From positions 3,844,001 to 3,908,000 of the forward strand of contig LR134353.1 in assembly GCA_900637135.1 (NCBI GenBank): a DNA stretch of 64,000 nucleotides. Direction: 5' to 3'. Below the pieces are notes generated by a model. It searched no databases, was not told where the DNA came from, and was given only the letters and a program-made list of their open reading frames with translations. The DNA comes from Mycolicibacterium flavescens. GTDB taxonomy: Bacteria > Actinomycetota > Actinomycetes > Mycobacteriales > Mycobacteriaceae. Shown piece by piece: positions 31,814 to 40,631 of this stretch (its first letter is position 1; each line of letters begins with the position of its first letter). Position numbers and translations under genes: made by a program.

Positions 31814-33694
31814 ATGACGATTCCTGTCTGGCTGACCATCGCGCTGCCGCTGGCCGGCGCGGCGATCCTGCTCCTCGGGGGACGACGGACCGACGCCTGG
31901 GGCCACCTGTTGGGCTGTGCCGCGGCCATCGGGTCGTTCGTGGTCGGCGCCGTGCTCTTCGTCGACATGCTGGGCCGTGACGCCGAACAGCGCGCGATCC
32001 ACGAGGCGTTGTTCTCCTGGGTTCCGGTCGGCGGGCTGCAGGTGGACTTCGGGATGCAACTCGATCCGCTGTCGATGTGTTTCGTGTTGCTGATCACCGG
32101 TGTCGGCTCGTTGATCCACATCTACTCGATCGGCTACATGGCCGAAGACCCCGGGCGGCGACGGTTTTTCGCGTACCTGAACCTGTTCCTGTCGGCGATG
32201 CTGCTTCTGGTGCTCGCCGACAACTACCTCGGCCTCTACGTCGGCTGGGAGGGCGTCGGTCTGGCGTCCTACCTACTGATCGGTTTCTGGGCGCACAAAC
32301 CGTCGGCCGCGACGGCGGCAAAGAAGGCGTTCGTCGTCAACCGCGTCGGCGACATGGGCCTGGCCATCGCGATGATGGTGATGTTCGCCTATATCGGCTC
32401 CATTTCCTATGCGGGCGTCTTCGCCGCCGCGCCGAACGCCGGCGAGGGCGTGCTGACCGCGATCGGCCTGCTGCTCCTGCTGGCTGCGTGCGGTAAGTCG
32501 GCGCAGGTGCCGCTGCAGTCCTGGCTGGGCGACGCGATGGAGGGTCCGACACCGGTTTCGGCGTTGATCCACGCCGCCACCATGGTCACCGCGGGTGTGT
32601 ACCTCATCGTGCGCTCCGGACCGGTGTTCGACCTCGCACCCACCGCGCAACTGGGCGTCGTCATCGTCGGCGCCGTCACCCTGTTGTTCGGCGCGATCAT
32701 CGGCTGCGCGAAGGACGACATCAAGAAAGCGCTTGCGGCGTCGACGATGTCGCAGATCGGCTACATGGTGCTGGCCGCCGGACTCGGGCCGGTCGGCTAC
32801 GCGTTCGCGATCATGCACCTGCTGACCCACGGCTTCTTCAAGGCCGGCCTGTTCCTGGGCGCCGGTTCGGTGATGCATGCGATGGACGACGAGGTCAACA
32901 TGCGACGCTACGGCGGCCTGCGTAAAGCGCTGCCGATCACGTTCGTCACATTCGGCCTGGGTTACCTCGCGATCATCGGGGTGCCGCCGCTTGCCGGGTT
33001 CTTCTCCAAAGACGGGATCATCGAAGCGGCGCTCGGCGCCGGCGGCGTGAAGGGCTTGATCCTGGGCGGCGTGACGATCCTGGGCGCAGGCATCACCGCG
33101 TTCTACATGACCAGGGTGATGTTGATGACGTTCTTCGGCGAGAAGCGTTGGGCTCCCAATGCGCATCCGCACGAAGCGCCGGCGGTGATGACCTGGCCGA
33201 TGATCCTGCTGGCCATCGGCTCCGTGGGCTCGGGAGCGGCGTTCGCGATCGGTGGCACGCTGGAGCACTGGCTCGAACCGGTCGTCGGTGCGCACGAGGT
33301 ACACCACGTCGCACCCGTCTGGGTGGTGACGACGGTGATCCTGACCGTCGTCGCCGTCGGCATCCTCATCGCCTACCGCATGTACGGAAGAAAGCCTGTG
33401 CCAGAGGACGTCCCGGACGGTTCGGCGCTCTCCGTCGCGGCGCGCAACGATCTGTACGGCGACGCGTTCAACGAGGCGGCGCTGATGCGGCCCGGCCAAC
33501 TGCTGACCCGCGGGCTCGTCGAGATCGACGAGGAGGCGGTCGACGGCGCGGCCACCGGGTTGGCAGGGCTGGTCAGCCGCCTGTCGACGGGTCTGCGGCG
33601 CCTACAGACGGGTTATGCCCGCTCCTATGCGCTTTCGATGCTTTCAGGTGCGGTTCTGGTGGTCGCGGCGATCCTGGCGGTGCAACTCTGGTGA
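31814..33694 (+). CDS. nuoL: NADH-quinone oxidoreductase subunit L
   Basis: Distal antiporter-like proton-pumping subunit, 626 residues, with many transmembrane helices and the long lateral helix at the C-terminus. Key segments are LGLYVGWEGVGLASYLLIGFW (glutamate on helix 5), AQVPLQSWLGDAMEGPTPVSALIHAATMVTAGVY with the broken-helix lysine region, and ASTMSQIGYMVLAAGLG. It starts 7 nt after nuoK and overlaps nuoM (GTGA). Confidence 0.97.
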   Translation: MTIPVWLTIALPLAGAAILLLGGRRTDAWGHLLGCAAAIGSFVVGAVLFVDMLGRDAEQRAIHEALFSWVPVGGLQVDFGMQLDPLSMCFVLLITGVGSLIHIYSIGYMAEDPGRRRFFAYLNLFLSAMLLLVLADNYLGLYVGWEGVGLASYLLIGFWAHKPSAATAAKKAFVVNRVGDMGLAIAMMVMFAYIGSISYAGVFAAAPNAGEGVLTAIGLLLLLAACGKSAQVPLQSWLGDAMEGPTPVSALIHAATMVTAGVYLIVRSGPVFDLAPTAQLGVVIVGAVTLLFGAIIGCAKDDIKKALAASTMSQIGYMVLAAGLGPVGYAFAIMHLLTHGFFKAGLFLGAGSVMHAMDDEVNMRRYGGLRKALPITFVTFGLGYLAIIGVPPLAGFFSKDGIIEAALGAGGVKGLILGGVTILGAGITAFYMTRVMLMTFFGEKRWAPNAHPHEAPAVMTWPMILLAIGSVGSGAAFAIGGTLEHWLEPVVGAHEVHHVAPVWVVTTVILTVVAVGILIAYRMYGRKPVPEDVPDGSALSVAARNDLYGDAFNEAALMRPGQLLTRGLVEIDEEAVDGAATGLAGLVSRLSTGLRRLQTGYARSYALSMLSGAVLVVAAILAVQLW

Positions 33695-35256
33695 ACAACT
33701 TCCCCTGGCTCACGGTGCTGTGGGCGACGCCCACCGTCGGCGCCGCCCTGACGATCCTGCTGCCTGCCGCCCAGCGGGTGCTGGCCAAGTGGTTCGCGTT
33801 GGCCGTCTCGATCGCGGTCCTGGCGATCACCGCCGTTGTCGCAGTCGGCTTCCAACCCGGTGGCGAGCAGTACCAGTTCGTCGAATCCCACCGCTGGATC
33901 CCGTCATTCGGCACCGGCTACATCCTCGGTGTCGACGGCATCGCGCTGGCGATCGTGGTGCTCACCGCGGTCCTGGTGCCGCTGCTGATCATCGCGGGCT
34001 GGAACGACGCCGACGCCCAGACCGGCCTGCGCGGTCGGTCGGTGCAGACCTACCTCGCGTTGACGCTGGCCGTCGAGGGCATGGTCCTGATGTCGCTGGT
34101 GTCGCTGGACATCCTGCTGTTCTACGTGTTCTTCGAAGCGATGCTGATTCCGATGTACTTCCTCATCGGCGGCTTCGGCGGCGAAAACCGGAGCAAGGCA
34201 GCGGTGAAGTTCCTGCTGTACAACCTGTTCGGCGGCCTGATCATGCTGGCCGCGGTGATCGGGCTGTACGTGGTGACGGCCTCGAGCGACGCGTTCGCCG
34301 CGGGCACATTCGACTTCCGCGAGATCGTCACCGCGGTGTCCAGCGGCGAGTTCGCCGTCAACCCCGCCGTGATGAACCTGCTGTTCCTCGGCTTCATGTT
34401 CGCGTTCGCGGTCAAGGCGCCATTGTGGCCGTTCCACCGCTGGCTGCCCGATGCGGCCGTCGAGGCCACCCCGGCCAGCGCGGTGCTGATGATGGCGGTC
34501 ATGGACAAGGTCGGGACCTTCGGCATGCTGCGGTACTGCCTGCAGTTGTTCCCCGACGCGTCAACGTATTTCCAGCCCCTGGTGGTCACGCTGGCGGTGA
34601 TCGGCATCGTCTACGGCGCGATCCTCGCGATCGGCCAGACCGACGTGATGCGGTTGATCGCCTACACGTCGATCTCCCACTTCGGGTTCATCATCCTGGG
34701 CATCTTCGTGATGACCAGCCAGGGCCAGTCCGGTTCGACGCTGTACATGATCAACCACGGTCTGTCGACGGCCGCCCTGTTCCTGATCGCCGGGTTCCTG
34801 GTGTCGCGCAGGGGCACTCGACTGATCCGGGCGTTCGGTGGCGTCCAGAAGGTGGCACCGGTGATGGCGGGCACGTTCCTCGTCGCCGGACTGGCGACGC
34901 TGTCGCTGCCCGGTCTGGCGCCGTTCATCAGCGAATTCCTGGTGCTCATCGGCACATTCACGCGGTACCCGGTGCTGGCGGTGTTCGCGGCCACGGCGCT
35001 GGTGCTGTCGGCGATCTACATCCTGTGGATGTACCAGCGGATGATGACCGGAGCCGTCACCGAGGGCAACGAGCGGGTGCGCGACCTGGTGCCGCGCGAA
35101 CTCGTCGTCGTCGCACCGCTGATCGCCCTGCTGATCGTGCTGGGGGTGTATCCGAAACCCGCACTCGACGTCATCAACCCCGCGGTCGATCACACCCTGA
35201 CGACCATCGACCAACCTGATCCCGTACCCAGAGTCGCGGAAGGGCCGAGACCATGA
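33691..35256 (+). CDS. nuoM: NADH-quinone oxidoreductase subunit M
   Basis: Antiporter-like proton-pumping subunit, 521 residues. It carries FYVFFEAMLIPMYFLIGGFGG (helix 5 glutamate), KAPLWPFHRWLPDAAVEATPAS, DVMRLIAYTSISHFGFIILG and GLATLSLPGLAPFISEFLVL. The start is GTG inside the nuoL stop codon; the frame is open upstream, but conserved sequence begins at NNFPWLTVLW. It overlaps nuoN by 4 nt. Confidence 0.97.
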   Translation: MNNFPWLTVLWATPTVGAALTILLPAAQRVLAKWFALAVSIAVLAITAVVAVGFQPGGEQYQFVESHRWIPSFGTGYILGVDGIALAIVVLTAVLVPLLIIAGWNDADAQTGLRGRSVQTYLALTLAVEGMVLMSLVSLDILLFYVFFEAMLIPMYFLIGGFGGENRSKAAVKFLLYNLFGGLIMLAAVIGLYVVTASSDAFAAGTFDFREIVTAVSSGEFAVNPAVMNLLFLGFMFAFAVKAPLWPFHRWLPDAAVEATPASAVLMMAVMDKVGTFGMLRYCLQLFPDASTYFQPLVVTLAVIGIVYGAILAIGQTDVMRLIAYTSISHFGFIILGIFVMTSQGQSGSTLYMINHGLSTAALFLIAGFLVSRRGTRLIRAFGGVQKVAPVMAGTFLVAGLATLSLPGLAPFISEFLVLIGTFTRYPVLAVFAATALVLSAIYILWMYQRMMTGAVTEGNERVRDLVPRELVVVAPLIALLIVLGVYPKPALDVINPAVDHTLTTIDQPDPVPRVAEGPRP

Positions 35257-36827
35257 CCCTCACCCCGCCGACCGTCGAATACGGTCTGGTCTGCCCGATG
35301 CTCATCGTGTTCGGGGTCGCCATCGCGGGCGTCCTCGTCGAGGCGTTCCTGCCGCGGAAGCACCGGTACGCGAGCCAACTGGTGCTCTGCTTCGGGGGCC
35401 TGGCGGCCGCCCTGGTCGCCGTGGTGGTGCTCGCACGTACCCTGCACGGCTCCATCGGCCGCTCGGCCGTGATGGGTGCGGTCGTCATCGACTCCCCCGC
35501 GCTGTTCCTGCAGGGCACCATCCTGCTCGTCGGTGTGCTCGGGGTCCTGCTGATCGCTGAGCGACAGGTCGGCACCGAGGTCGCCGACGGTGGTCGCCGC
35601 GGCCTGGACGGATTCACCCCCCAGGCGTCGGCCGTACCCGGCAGCGTCGCCGAACAAGTGGCCACCAAGGCCGGCGTGATCCAGACTGAGGTCTTCCCGC
35701 TGACGATGTTCGCCATCGGCGGCATGCTGCTGTTCCCGGCATCCGATGACCTACTGACCATGTTCATCGCGCTGGAGATCCTGTCGCTGCCGCTGTACCT
35801 GTTGTGCGGTCTGGCGCGCAAGCGTCGCCTGCTATCCCAAGAAGCAGCGCTGAAATACTTTCTGCTGGGTGCATTCTCGTCGGCGTTCTTCCTCTACGGC
35901 GTGGCCATGCTGTACGGATACGCCGGTACGTTGGATCTGGTCGGTATCGCGGAGGCTGTCGCCGCAGGATCGGGTAAGACATCGCTGGCCCTGATCGGGA
36001 TCGGACTGGTACTGGTCGGCGTGCTGTTCAAAGTCGGTGCCGTCCCGTTCCACAGCTGGGTTCCCGACGTGTATCAGGGCGCGCCGACTCCGATCACGGC
36101 GTTCATGGCTGCGGCGACGAAGATCGCCGCATTCGGCGCGTTGCTGCGCGTGTTCTACGTCGCGCTGCCCGAACTGCGCGACGACTGGCGACCCGTGCTG
36201 TGGGCGATCGCGATCCTGACGATGGTGGTCGGCACCGTGGCAGCGGTGACCCAGGCCGACGTCAAGCGGATGCTGGCGTATTCGGCGGTGTCGCACACCG
36301 GTTTCATCCTCACCGGTGTGATTGCCGCGAACGAGGCGGGACTGTCGTCGACGCTGTTCTATCTGTTCGCATACGGCTTCAGCACCGTGGGAGCGTTCGC
36401 CGTGGTCGGCCTGGTTCGCGACGGTGTCGGCGAGGAGGATACCGCGATGGCCCGGTGGGCCGGCCTCGGGCGGCGATACCCCATTGTGGGCGTGGTGTTT
36501 TCGCTGTTCCTCCTCGCGTTCGCCGGGATCCCGCTGACCAGCGGCTTCGTGGCGAAGTTCGCGGTGTTCAAGGCAGCCGGCGAGGGCGGAGCGATGCCGC
36601 TGGTGGTTGTCGGCGTCCTCGCAAGCGCGATCGCCGCATACTTCTATGTGCGGGTGATCGTGTTGATGTTCTTCACCGATCCGCCCGAGAACCCCCCGAC
36701 GCTGGTGGTGCCGAGTGCGCTCAGCACGACGGTCGTGACGGTGACCGCGGCGGTCACGTTCGCACTGGGCGCGCTGCCGCAACCGCTTCTGGATCTGGCC
36801 AACAACGCCGACCAGTTCCTGCGTTAG
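35253..36827 (+). CDS. nuoN: NADH-quinone oxidoreductase subunit N
   Basis: Antiporter-like subunit, 524 residues, the last gene of the operon. It has LTMFIALEILSLPLYLLCGLAR (helix 5 glutamate), KVGAVPFHSWVPDVYQGAPTPITAFMAAATK, DVKRMLAYSAVSHTGFIL and AGIPLTSGFVAKFAVF. A soluble insertion of about 50 residues (RQVGTEVADGGRRGLDGF...) follows helix 3. Its TAG stop shares bases with the TAA stop of the convergent TetR gene, so no terminator fits between the two genes. Confidence 0.97.
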   Translation: MTLTPPTVEYGLVCPMLIVFGVAIAGVLVEAFLPRKHRYASQLVLCFGGLAAALVAVVVLARTLHGSIGRSAVMGAVVIDSPALFLQGTILLVGVLGVLLIAERQVGTEVADGGRRGLDGFTPQASAVPGSVAEQVATKAGVIQTEVFPLTMFAIGGMLLFPASDDLLTMFIALEILSLPLYLLCGLARKRRLLSQEAALKYFLLGAFSSAFFLYGVAMLYGYAGTLDLVGIAEAVAAGSGKTSLALIGIGLVLVGVLFKVGAVPFHSWVPDVYQGAPTPITAFMAAATKIAAFGALLRVFYVALPELRDDWRPVLWAIAILTMVVGTVAAVTQADVKRMLAYSAVSHTGFILTGVIAANEAGLSSTLFYLFAYGFSTVGAFAVVGLVRDGVGEEDTAMARWAGLGRRYPIVGVVFSLFLLAFAGIPLTSGFVAKFAVFKAAGEGGAMPLVVVGVLASAIAAYFYVRVIVLMFFTDPPENPPTLVVPSALSTTVVTVTAAVTFALGALPQPLLDLANNADQFLR

Positions 36828-37429
36828 TCGCGGGACAGCAGGCCGACCTGACGGTAGGCGGATTCGAGGTAGCGCCGCATCTGCCGCTCGGTCAGCGGAT
36901 TCGGTTGCAGAACCCGATAGGTCACCGCGCCGGCCAGCATGTCCACGAGAACGTCGAGGTCGGCGTCCTCGTCGACCTCGCCGTCGCGCTGCGCTTGCTC
37001 GAGCATGGCGAAGGCAAGGTTACGGCGGGGCTGGATGTAGCGGTCCCAGTACGTCCGCAACAGCTCCGGATGCGTGACGGCCGACCCGTAGATCTGCGCG
37101 ATCAATGCGCGGAAGCGAGCATCGGTCGCCGTGCGAGCGGCTCCGGATATGTTGTGTCGCACCAGATCATGGATGCCACCGGCGGTGATCTCCTCGCGGG
37201 TGGGCCACTGTATGTCCGTGCTCACATGCGTTTCGATCGCATCCGCGACGAGTTGCTCCTTTCCCGACCAACGGCGGTAGATCGTGGGTTTGCCGACGCC
37301 GGCGCGTTTGGCCACCTGCTCGATGCTCATACCCGCGATCCCGCGTTCGACGAACATGTCGAGCGCCGCCCGCAAGATGGCGGTGTCGAGGTCCTTGCTG
37401 CGTGGCCGGCCCGGACCCGGCGTCGTCAT
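36824..37429 (-). CDS. TetR-family regulator
   Basis: A 201-residue regulator with N-terminal GRPRSKDLDTAILRAAL and HTH DMFVERGIAGMSIEQVAKRAGVGKPTIYRRWSGKE (about residues 25-60), then a helical TetR_C-type domain. It is encoded downstream of, and coupled (ATGA) to, the FAD monooxygenase at 37426-38880. It is probably the autoregulator of that two-gene unit, acting at the palindrome near 38897-38915. Its stop codon overlaps that of nuoN on the other strand. Confidence 0.92.
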   Translation of the reverse strand: MTTPGPGRPRSKDLDTAILRAALDMFVERGIAGMSIEQVAKRAGVGKPTIYRRWSGKEQLVADAIETHVSTDIQWPTREEITAGGIHDLVRHNISGAARTATDARFRALIAQIYGSAVTHPELLRTYWDRYIQPRRNLAFAMLEQAQRDGEVDEDADLDVLVDMLAGAVTYRVLQPNPLTERQMRRYLESAYRQVGLLSRD

Positions 37430-38880
37430 CGCACGCTGCCTGTTGCCAGCGCACGACTCAACCATCGGCGCAACGCCTTTGGCTGTCTTCCACGCCAGGC
37501 GAGGTGGCCGTCGGGGCGCACCAGCATGGGATCGCCATCGATGCGCCGATCGATGACGGCGACCCGGGTCTCGCCGAGGTGCTCGGTCACGATCCTCGCC
37601 AGATTGTCGTCGGCCCCCAAAAGCCCCCAGCACCCGTGTAGTTCGTCGCCCGAAATCCCGGGCACGCGGTCCCCCGGACGCAGGCCTGACAACCGGCAAG
37701 ACCGATCCGCCAACGGACCCCGGCGGTACGTCACCCACAACTGCGAGGTGCGGTAGGTCACCCAACGCTGCACTGCGGGCAGGTTCATCACCGGGACCAC
37801 GACACGGTCGCGAATGAAGCGGCCGATGCTGCTCTGCGCCACATTGACTTTGGTGACCGCGCTCGTGTTGCGCAACACCTCCGTGGCGAGCGGACGTCGT
37901 TCAGCCTCGTATGTGTCGAGCAGCTTCTCGTCGGCGGCGCCCGCCGTGACGAGCGCCAGTTTCCACGCAAGGTTCTCGGCGTCCCCGAGACCCGTCAGCA
38001 TCCCCTGTCCGCCGAACGGCGCATGCGTGTGCGCCGCGTCCCCTGCGATCAGCACCCGGCCACGCCGGTAGGTTGTCGCCAATCGGCGGTGCACGCTGAA
38101 CATCGACAGCCATTCCGCGTGCTCGATCGGCGCAGAGCGGCCGGTGCGCTCGGGAATGATCCGGTTCAACCGCGCGAGAATCTCATCGTCCGTGGGCTTT
38201 TGCTGCCCCGAATGCGGATCGTAGGCGATGATGCGCCACAGACCGTCTGGCATCGGCATCGCTCCGAGCATGCCGTCCTGGTGTAGCCAGCCGGTCGTGC
38301 CTGAGCGGTCGAGGTTCCAGTCGATGCGGAGGTCGGCGAGCAGGAAGCGTTCGGTGAGGCGCACTCCGGGGAAGTCGATGTCCGCGGCGCGGCGGGTGGC
38401 GCTGCTCGCCCCGTCGCAGCCGATCAGCCAATCGGCGGTGAGGTCGTTCCCACCGGCGAGGACGGCCGTGACGGTCCCGCCGTGCTGGTGGACATCGGTA
38501 AGCTCTGTGTCCCAACTGATTTCACCACCCAGTTCGGTGAGCCGGTCCCGGAGAGCGGCCTCGACCGCCGCTTGGGAGATCACCATCGGTGGTGCGGCGG
38601 TGTCCATACCGGGGTCGCCGAAGCGGATGCGCATGATCGGCTTGTCGCCCAGGTAGGTCAGGATGCTCATCGCACGCACCGACTGTTCGGGAAGGTCGCC
38701 GAGCGCACCCAGACGGTCGAGCACCTCGGAGCCGCGGGCGTGCAGGAAGTTGGCGCGCGACGTGGTGGCGGGCGCGGCCGCCGCGTCGATCACCCGGACA
38801 CGGACACCCTGCAGCAGCAGACCACAAGCGGCCGCCAGACCTGTCGGCCCTGCCCCGACCACGAGAACGTCGGAATCCAT
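37426..38880 (-). CDS. FAD-dependent aromatic-ring monooxygenase (PHBH/MhpA type)
   Basis: Flavoprotein hydroxylase of 484 residues. The FAD-binding Rossmann motif is DVLVVGAGPTGLAAACGLLLQG at the N-terminus, followed by the mid-chain DG motif in LIGCDGASSATRR and the GD motif RVLIAGDAAHTHAPFGGQGM. The C-terminal thioredoxin-like domain is short. The family adds one oxygen atom to phenols or polyketides using NAD(P)H. A GAGGGAGG site precedes the ATG. It is transcribed with the TetR gene, opposite to the enoyl-CoA hydratase. Substrate unknown. Confidence 0.9.
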   Translation of the reverse strand: MDSDVLVVGAGPTGLAAACGLLLQGVRVRVIDAAAAPATTSRANFLHARGSEVLDRLGALGDLPEQSVRAMSILTYLGDKPIMRIRFGDPGMDTAAPPMVISQAAVEAALRDRLTELGGEISWDTELTDVHQHGGTVTAVLAGGNDLTADWLIGCDGASSATRRAADIDFPGVRLTERFLLADLRIDWNLDRSGTTGWLHQDGMLGAMPMPDGLWRIIAYDPHSGQQKPTDDEILARLNRIIPERTGRSAPIEHAEWLSMFSVHRRLATTYRRGRVLIAGDAAHTHAPFGGQGMLTGLGDAENLAWKLALVTAGAADEKLLDTYEAERRPLATEVLRNTSAVTKVNVAQSSIGRFIRDRVVVPVMNLPAVQRWVTYRTSQLWVTYRRGPLADRSCRLSGLRPGDRVPGISGDELHGCWGLLGADDNLARIVTEHLGETRVAVIDRRIDGDPMLVRPDGHLAWRGRQPKALRRWLSRALATGSVR

Positions 38881-38896
38881 CGCCTCCCTCTTTCCG

Positions 38897-38915
38897 TTAC
38901 GGCACCGTTTCGTAA
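38897..38915. promoter_or_regulatory. Candidate TetR operator in the monooxygenase / hydratase divergent promoter
   Basis: TTACG (38897-38901) and CGTAA (38911-38915) flank the near-palindromic core ACGGCACCGT. The 19-bp site lies 17 nt from the monooxygenase ATG and 44 nt from the hydratase ATG. Sites of this shape (TTACG...CGTAA, ACGGNACCGT) are usual for TetR repressors. Confidence 0.5.
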
Positions 38916-38958
38916 ATACTGTAGGTGATAACCCGGCCGCACGCTAGATTCGGTTCCC

Positions 38959-39732
38959 ATGACCGAACCGCTGGTGCTCGTCGACGACCGTGGTCCCGTG
39001 CGGGTGCTGACCCTCAACCGGCCGGAGGCTCGAAACGCCTTGAGTCGCGGACTGATCAAGGCCACTTACAGCGCGCTCACCGAGGCCGACGCCGACGAGT
39101 CCGTCAACGCCGTGGTCCTCACCGGCACAGACCCCGCGTTCTGCGCCGGCGTCGACCTCAAGGAGGCACAACGCGACGGCCTGAGCTATTTCGAGGAGTT
39201 TCGGTCGCAGAGTTGCATCGCCGCGACGGGCAAGATGCGCACACCGATCGTCGGCGCCATCAACGGCGCGACCTTCACCGGCGGGCTGGAGATGGCGCTG
39301 GGCTGCGATTTCCTCATCGCCTCCGAACGCGCCGTGTTCGCCGACACGCACGCCAGGGTCGGCATCCTGCCCGGAGGCGGCATGACGGCCCGACTCCCCC
39401 AGGTGGTCGGGCTGGCGATGGCACGGCGGCTGTCGATGACCGGCGAGGTCGTCGATGCCGCGCGCGCTGAGCGCATCGGCCTGATCACCGAGGTCGTCGC
39501 CCACGACCGGTTGGTCGACCGCGCCGTCGAACTGGCTGTGCAGATCGCCGAGGTGCCTGCGTCAGTCATGCTCGGCCTGAAGGAGATCTACACGACGGGC
39601 GCGGCCGCGGTGATCGATCCCGCGCTGGCCGCCGAGGAGAAGATCGCGTTCGCCCAGCACCGCGATTTCGCCGGCCTCGGCGACCGGTTCCAGGCCATCT
39701 CGGAGCGCAACAAGCGCCAGATCGACAGCTGA
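38959..39732 (+). CDS. Enoyl-CoA hydratase/isomerase family protein (EchA type)
   Basis: Crotonase-fold protein of 257 residues. The oxyanion-hole segment TGTDPAFCAGVDLKE and GAINGATFTGGLEMALGCDF are typical. The strand after it reads FADTHARVGILPGGGMTARL, so the classical catalytic glutamate (PE in rat hydratase) is replaced by TH. The second glutamate position (AMARRLSMTG) also lacks an acid. This 'FADTHARVG' type is frequent among mycobacterial EchA proteins, and its chemistry may differ from simple hydration. It is divergent from the FAD monooxygenase and shares its operator region. Confidence 0.88.
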   Translation: MTEPLVLVDDRGPVRVLTLNRPEARNALSRGLIKATYSALTEADADESVNAVVLTGTDPAFCAGVDLKEAQRDGLSYFEEFRSQSCIAATGKMRTPIVGAINGATFTGGLEMALGCDFLIASERAVFADTHARVGILPGGGMTARLPQVVGLAMARRLSMTGEVVDAARAERIGLITEVVAHDRLVDRAVELAVQIAEVPASVMLGLKEIYTTGAAAVIDPALAAEEKIAFAQHRDFAGLGDRFQAISERNKRQIDS

Positions 39733-39776
39733 CCCTCTGTACCTTCTGCGCCTTCTGTGCCTTCTGTGCCTTCCGT
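39732..39776. repeat. Tandem 9-bp repeat after the hydratase gene
   Basis: Five imperfect copies of a 9-mer (ACCCTCTGT, ACCTTCTGC, GCCTTCTGT, GCCTTCTGT, GCCTTCCGT) run without spacing directly from the stop codon. It is a microsatellite-like tract likely to vary in copy number between strains. No function is apparent. Confidence 0.75.
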
Positions 39777-39785
39777 GCCGCGAAT

Positions 39786-39898
39786 GTGCGTGTCTGCTGA
39801 CGACACGCGGGCGTTCTGCGACGGTTTTCGCACGCTCGCGGGCGTCGAACGTGCGCAAAGTGTCGAGTTTTCGCGGCGTGTCGTGTGCAGACCCGCAC
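39786..39898. repeat. Large nested inverted-repeat element between convergent genes
   Basis: Outer arms 39786-39809 (GTGCGTGTCTGC...) and 39875-39898 (GGCGTGTCGTGTGCAGACCC...) pair at 20 of 24 positions. A second stem (CGCACG..TCG / CGA.ACGTGCG) lies inside near 39829-39857. The right arm belongs to the GGCGTGTCG-GTGCAGAC family also seen at 9714 and 54295. It separates the convergent hydratase and PIG-L genes and may act as a terminator. Confidence 0.55.
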
Positions 39899-39945
39899 GC
39901 TCGCGCCACAAGAGGGGGGACGGGCGCGACGGGCACAACAGGGGG

Positions 39946-40626
39946 TTAGCGGCGTTGGCGCAGCAGGATGAATTCGACTGTGCGGCTGCCGCCGAGCTCG
40001 GGGCGCGGGGCCGTCGTCGACTCCAGCTGTTTGCGCGCGTGCACCGTGATCGGGGTGTGCGGGTCGAGCATCGACAGGTAAACCCTGTGCTCGGCAAGTG
40101 ACGTGACCGCACGCTCGAAGGCTCCGTCGTCGATCACCTCGACGTGCGTTGCCTGCGGCCCGTTCTGAAACAGCCAGCGCGGCGGGTGGGGCAGGCTGTC
40201 GTAGGCCTCGACGACGGCCGCGGCGAACTCGATGTGATCGCGCTGGTTGGGCGCGCCGGGCGACCACTCGGGACCTCCGTAGATGCTGATCACCACATCG
40301 GGCTGGAGTTCACTGATCGCCTGGACGATCCTGGCCCGCAGTTCGGGGCTGTTGCGGATCTCGCCGTCCGGAAACTCCCAGAACCGGACGTCGGCCACAC
40401 CGACGACCGCTGCCGATCGCATCTGTTCGTGCTCTCGCAGCGGGCCGGCCTGTTCGAGGGCCATCCCCGCGATGCCCGCTTCGCCGCGACTCGCCAGTGC
40501 GTAATGGACCCGCCTGCCCTCAGAAGTCCACTTCGCCACCGCCGCGGCGCACCCGTACTCCGGATCGTCGGGGTGCGGCACCAGCACCAACGCGGAACGC
40601 CAATCGGAGGGGAACGCGTCAAACAC
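39946..40626 (-). CDS. PIG-L/LmbE-family zinc deacetylase-like protein
   Basis: A 226-residue protein of the MshB/PIG-L fold. Zinc-binding motifs are VLVPHPDDPEYGCAA near the N-terminus (HPDD) and the distal histidine in NQRDHIEFAAAV. Family members remove acetyl groups from N-acetylglucosamine-type substrates, as in mycothiol or glycolipid synthesis. The GTG start is 5 nt after the TetR stop, so it is the second gene of the TetR-led unit on the minus strand. Substrate unknown. Confidence 0.88.
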   Translation of the reverse strand: MFDAFPSDWRSALVLVPHPDDPEYGCAAAVAKWTSEGRRVHYALASRGEAGIAGMALEQAGPLREHEQMRSAAVVGVADVRFWEFPDGEIRNSPELRARIVQAISELQPDVVISIYGGPEWSPGAPNQRDHIEFAAAVVEAYDSLPHPPRWLFQNGPQATHVEVIDDGAFERAVTSLAEHRVYLSMLDPHTPITVHARKQLESTTAPRPELGGSRTVEFILLRQRR

Positions 40627-40631
40627 GCCCT

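Noticed and set aside
39732..39776. Coding meaning of the 9-bp repeat (KAQ or GTE repeats in minus-strand frames)
   Set aside because: The frames are antisense or run out of a convergent gene end; no start context or homologous domain is visible, so it is treated as a non-coding tandem repeat.
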